A DNA stretch of 64,000 bases from NCBI GenBank assembly GCA_029582155.1, contig CM055911.1:49622901-49686900 (forward strand), written 5' to 3'. The position numbers and the translations under genes are program-made. The stretch is from Panopea generosa. Taxonomy: Eukaryota; Mollusca; Bivalvia; Adapedonta; Hiatellidae. Shown piece by piece: positions 60,312-64,000 of the stretch. How positions within the stretch are numbered: position 1 is the first letter of the stretch; every line of letters begins with the position of its first letter. The notes beneath the pieces were generated by a model. That model ran no database searches. It saw nothing but the letters and a program-made list of their open reading frames with translations, and had not been told where the DNA came from.

Positions 60312-60991
60312 TATAATCATCTTTAGAAAGTCACTTATTCAGGTGATTATGACAACATCCGTAATTCACTAACTGGCTCATAATGCAAATCTCTACAATC
60401 TACAACATTATTGACTTGTTTACAGGTAGAGACGACCATGACCACCAACATTAACCTTGTATTTCCCTGCAGTTAGGAATGTCTTGATCTTAAGATGAAT
60501 GATTTTACACATTGTATTGTTAAATATCTATTTTAAAACATATCACGTTCTAACATGACATGATCTGTATGAAATATTTTGTGAATGTTTTAGTGTCTAC
60601 TTTATTAAACATCAAACACTAGAAGGAATATAAAGCTTTAGATAATTGCGGTATTACTAATCAAAGCAAAGAGACTTGTAAATCTGCTGCGTATTATATC
60701 AGCTATTCACATTTATTAGCTTATTAAAGGACTTTAAAGGGAACGCTGCAATTTTCACTTAAAACTATTTCTGAAAAGTTTACATACTTATTATGTAAAG
60801 TTACATTACCATAGCATATGTTTAGACTATTTTTGTTCCTGTGTTGAGAAAAGTGCATAACTCTGTTACTCTTGTAAATGGTTGAAAAACATTATATTTG
60901 GCAGATCTTCGACAGCAAGTGCAAATTATATATTAATTTCCTCAGTTGTATCAGAAAGATATAACTTATACCATGTATATAAAGATGAATA

Positions 60992-61087
60992 CAGTAGAAC
61001 TTCGATCAATCGGCCTGGACAAGATAAGTGGTTCGAGCCATGTGTGGTGTTCCAGCTATCCGTGTTCAAGCCAACGAAGTTCTACTG
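60992..61087. mobile_element. pogo/Tigger-like MITE 2
   Basis: Same 'cagtagaacttcg'/'cgaagttctactg' ends and TA flanks, 96 bp long. It is an internally deleted relative of MITE 1. Confidence 0.85.
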
Positions 61088-61325
61088 TATACTGATTGTG
61101 TAGATTTGCTGCAGTAACCTGGAGTAACATTTAGTTACCAAAGACAAAGAGGTAACCAAGTAACCAGAAATAGAAACATGTTTTTTCCTGAAGTAACCTT
61201 CAGTTACTAAAGACAAAGAAGGGTAACCAAGTAGCCAGAAATGGAGACAAGTTTTTCTTCAATATTTCTTATATAATGACTTTGTAGATTTGCTGCTGTA
61301 ACTTGGAGTAACCTTTAGATTCTTG

Positions 61326-62399
61326 AGCGATTGATTGACATTGCTGTATTGCTTTCGCATCATAAGAAAGTAGGTCATGTTTACATTTCATTGCAGGTTA
61401 CCATCTCATGTTCCTAAAGCTTTTGTTTCGATTTCATGGTCATCATAGATATACTAACAACATATATTCATTGTTTTATTGATTATATATGTTTAAATAT
61501 TACATTCTTTGTTTGGTTAAATTTTTAATTAATAGGAAAACGTTATTGTTGGCAACATAATTGTGACATTCGAAAGTAGGTCATGTTTAAATTTGTAATA
61601 GAATTATTTAATCCAATCAATAATGATAATTCTATTTTGTGGAGAACCGCATTAGTTAAACTCTCATTGTGTTTAGTCATTACAAGTTTTGTTGAAATTG
61701 ATGCAGTAATTTTATTGAATCTAGGTATGTGAGCACCTGACCATTTCTAGTAAGGAAGGACAGTAATGGATGAACGTTGATAAGAAACAAGTCATGCCTA
61801 CTATTCATGAGAAAGTATTCGTGAATATATACTTTAAGTACATTTATTTTCATAGAATACTTCCAGTGTTTACAACTGATGCATATGCGTGAATGGAAAG
61901 AGCTTGAATAGTTATCTGCCGGTTGCCATCTCACATTTCTTGAAAATGCCTACAGGTTTGCAATTAGAGTGTCTTTATAAGATATGATAACCTAATGTTT
62001 TATGTTGAAATTGACCTGTTTATATCTAAATATGTTCATATACGCTTTGTTTTGTTTTGGGTATTGCTATACAGTACAGCAGGGAAAAATAATAATTACG
62101 ACATTGTGTCATAAGAAAGAATGTCATGTTTACATACAAAATTAGTTTTGCAAGCCAGTGTCGAATTCTTTATTTAGTTTTAATACTTATATTTATTCAG
62201 CATTGTTGGGATAAATAATGTATATCTTTTCACCAATTTAATCTCATAGTGTATGGTCTTTGCGTCATGTTAAAACAATAAATTATGTTTAAACTAAACA
62301 ATAATTATGTTCAGTATTAATTTGAGGCCATTTTATAATTTGGTAATTTAGGAAATTTTGTAACTGGTCAAAATTATTGGTCATTTCATAACCTGCCTT
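61326..62399 (+). repeat. Degenerate satellite-like region
   Basis: The words 'cataagaaagtaggtcatgt' and 'ttgcaggttaccatctcatg' recur loosely (about 61360, 61565, 62110), related to the clearer repeats just downstream. No coding region. Confidence 0.45.
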
Positions 62400-63115
62400 C
62401 ATTAGAGAATGATTCAGTATACTTTTATGAACTAATGCTGTTATACATTTTTGGCAATTCTCATGCGATTATAAGCATTTTGTATGGTAATCACATCATA
62501 AGAAAGTTAGTCGTATTTGCCATTTATACAGAAACTTAATTGCATTTCATTTGCAGATCAGAACAGGTCAGTGAGTGTCTGAACTCTTTATTCAGTTATA
62601 ATGAAACTTATTCAGTATACTTTTATTAAATCATGCTGTTTTATATCTTGTGGTAATTATCATGCGATTATACGCATTCTGTATGGTCATCACTTCATAC
62701 AAAAGTAAGTTGTGTTTACAATTTATACAGAAATCTGACTGCATTTCATTTGTAGGTCTGTGAGTGTCTAAACTCTTCATTTAGTTATTATAATGGAACT
62801 TATTCAGTATAATCTTATAAAAACATGCTGTTACATTGTTAGTGGTAATTCTCGTGCAATTTTACGCATTCTGTATGGTTATCACATCATAAGATAGTAA
62901 GTTTTGTTTACAATTTATACAGAATTTCACTCATTTGCAAGTCAGTGGCTGTCTTAACTCTTTATTCATTTATAATAATGGAACTTATTCAGTATTATTT
63001 CAATAAATCATGCTGTTTTATGTTTTTGGCAGTTCTCATGTCATAATATGCATTCTGTATGGTCATCACACCATAAGAAGTTTAGTCATGTTATTAATTT
63101 ATACAGAAACTTGAA
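62400..63115 (+). repeat. ~176-201-bp satellite, four units
   Basis: 'ttcagtata' followed by 'tcatgctgtt' marks units at about 62413, 62611, 62812 and 62988. Each has 'gcattctgtatggtcatcac', 'acaatttatacagaaa' and 'gcatttcatttgcag'. Confidence 0.85.
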
Positions 63116-64000
63116 TGTATTTGTCTCGATATTTATGGATCAGATGACCTGTATGAAAGGTTATATTGGCTTTTGAGGTAATATTCGATATGTTTTCAAC
63201 TTAAAAATTGCACATGCAGTTTATATTCTTTCGGCTACTGTGAACAAACATGTGGGAAGGCAGTAACACTGATTTAATTGATGTTTATGTTTTATGCTTT
63301 GATATGGCGCTCACAGAAAAACTCAAGTTACATAAACTTGAACTGGTAATAAGTCAGCTCCCATTTAGCGAGTGTTAAATTGGAAACCTGTGAAAAGCAT
63401 AACCTCCATTGGTTAAAATATGACAAGGAAAGATGCTTTCAATTAAGGTGAATCATTGAAACACATGGGAATACATATATGCGTTGTTTGTAACCATTAT
63501 AAATGAATATAAAATAAACAACACCTCAGAATATTATTTTTTTTTAATTTTTATATGATAACACATAGAGCTGGGTACTACTCATTAACAGCATATCGCA
63601 ATATATTGGGATACAGTATGTCTTGTCTCGATACATAGTTTGATACTTTCTTAACTCTTTTTTCCTGTACTTTTTTTTTATCTTGTATATTTCAATGTTC
63701 AGAGTAATTCTGTTTTTATTTACTTCTCTCGTTTTCAAAATTTTGAAAAGATTAAATAATAAACTGTAGTACTGAATTGATAATTATCAGAATTGTATAT
63801 TACTAGGTACACAGTATTTACAGAGAAAGTACAACTTTAAATCAATGAATTTGGGGAATTCCATAAGATATGAGACGTCAATTTTGTGTTTCAAGACATC
63901 CCTAACATTTGATTATGCCATTGTATGATCTGCATATCACAACATTTGCCGCAGTATGATGTCCTACCAATTTTTCTACAATTACAAACCATGTTTCCAA
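63116..64000. other. Gene-free right end
   Basis: AT-rich with short T and A runs; I see no gene or repeat family. Confidence 0.5.

Larger units (their letters stand above)
59896..61325 (+). repeat. ~105-bp 'gtaacc' repeat, interrupted
   Basis: Units contain 'tagatttgctgcagtaacct', 'agttaccaaagacaaagaag' and 'gggtaaccaagtaacc', at about 59925, 60030, 61100, 61195 (partial) and 61286. Two MITEs and about 680 bp of unrelated sequence (60312-60991) separate the units. Confidence 0.8.

Overview
This is an AT-rich, intron- and repeat-dominated animal nuclear sequence, with no bacterial, plasmid or organellar gene organisation. Several repeat types suggest a mollusc, most likely a bivalve: three tRNA-derived SINE families, a ~160-bp 'gtgaccttgacctttgaggt' tandem repeat ending in a G-rich hairpin, and a Mutator-like element. 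This assignment is inference from repeat style; no species can be named from the sequence alone.

The one convincing host gene is on the + strand at 23034-34113. Six exons with GT-AG junctions and matching phases join to exactly 768 nt (255 codons plus stop). The product is a secretory protein with a signal peptide, two cadherin-like repeats (linker DINDNTPV) and a short hydrophobic C-terminus like a GPI-anchor signal. A TATA-like box lies about 105 bp upstream of the ATG and an AATAAA about 170 bp after the stop. Its introns hold SINEs, a palindromic MITE and a 56-bp minisatellite split by an insertion carrying a frameshifted non-LTR retrotransposon ORF1.

Left flank (1-23000): a large repeat (copy A, 1-4187, probably running off the left edge), 31-bp minisatellite arrays (2685-3655 and 5991-8830), a long mostly unique stretch with one possible orphan exon (10289-10430), a duplicated ~640-bp element with GA tails (15758 and 19094), and SINE/LINE fragments.

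Right flank (34100-43692): a ~250-bp repeat family carrying TGACGTCA and CCAAT-like words, then copy B of the large repeat (36620-43692) in the same orientation as copy A. Copy B has a ~1.2-kb segment absent from A that holds a broken two-exon coding remnant (39047-39511). The cadherin-like gene therefore sits between long direct repeats about 36.6 kb apart.

Far right (43693-64000): a 48-bp minisatellite array interrupted by nested insertions. The main one is a ~7.9-kb Mutator-like element (46061-53995, 8-bp target duplication, minus-strand transposase C-terminus in two exons). It contains a ~3-kb segment bounded by 80-bp direct repeats with a gag-like ORF, and a C2H2 zinc-finger remnant. A second element (about 54223-56126) has terminal arrays of ATCCGGCCC-like words. 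Then follow a 56-bp 'aaaacggcccc' minisatellite, two pogo/Tigger-like MITEs inside a ~105-bp 'ggtaacc' repeat, and a ~180-200-bp satellite. No CRISPR array, rRNA or clearly functional tRNA gene was seen.
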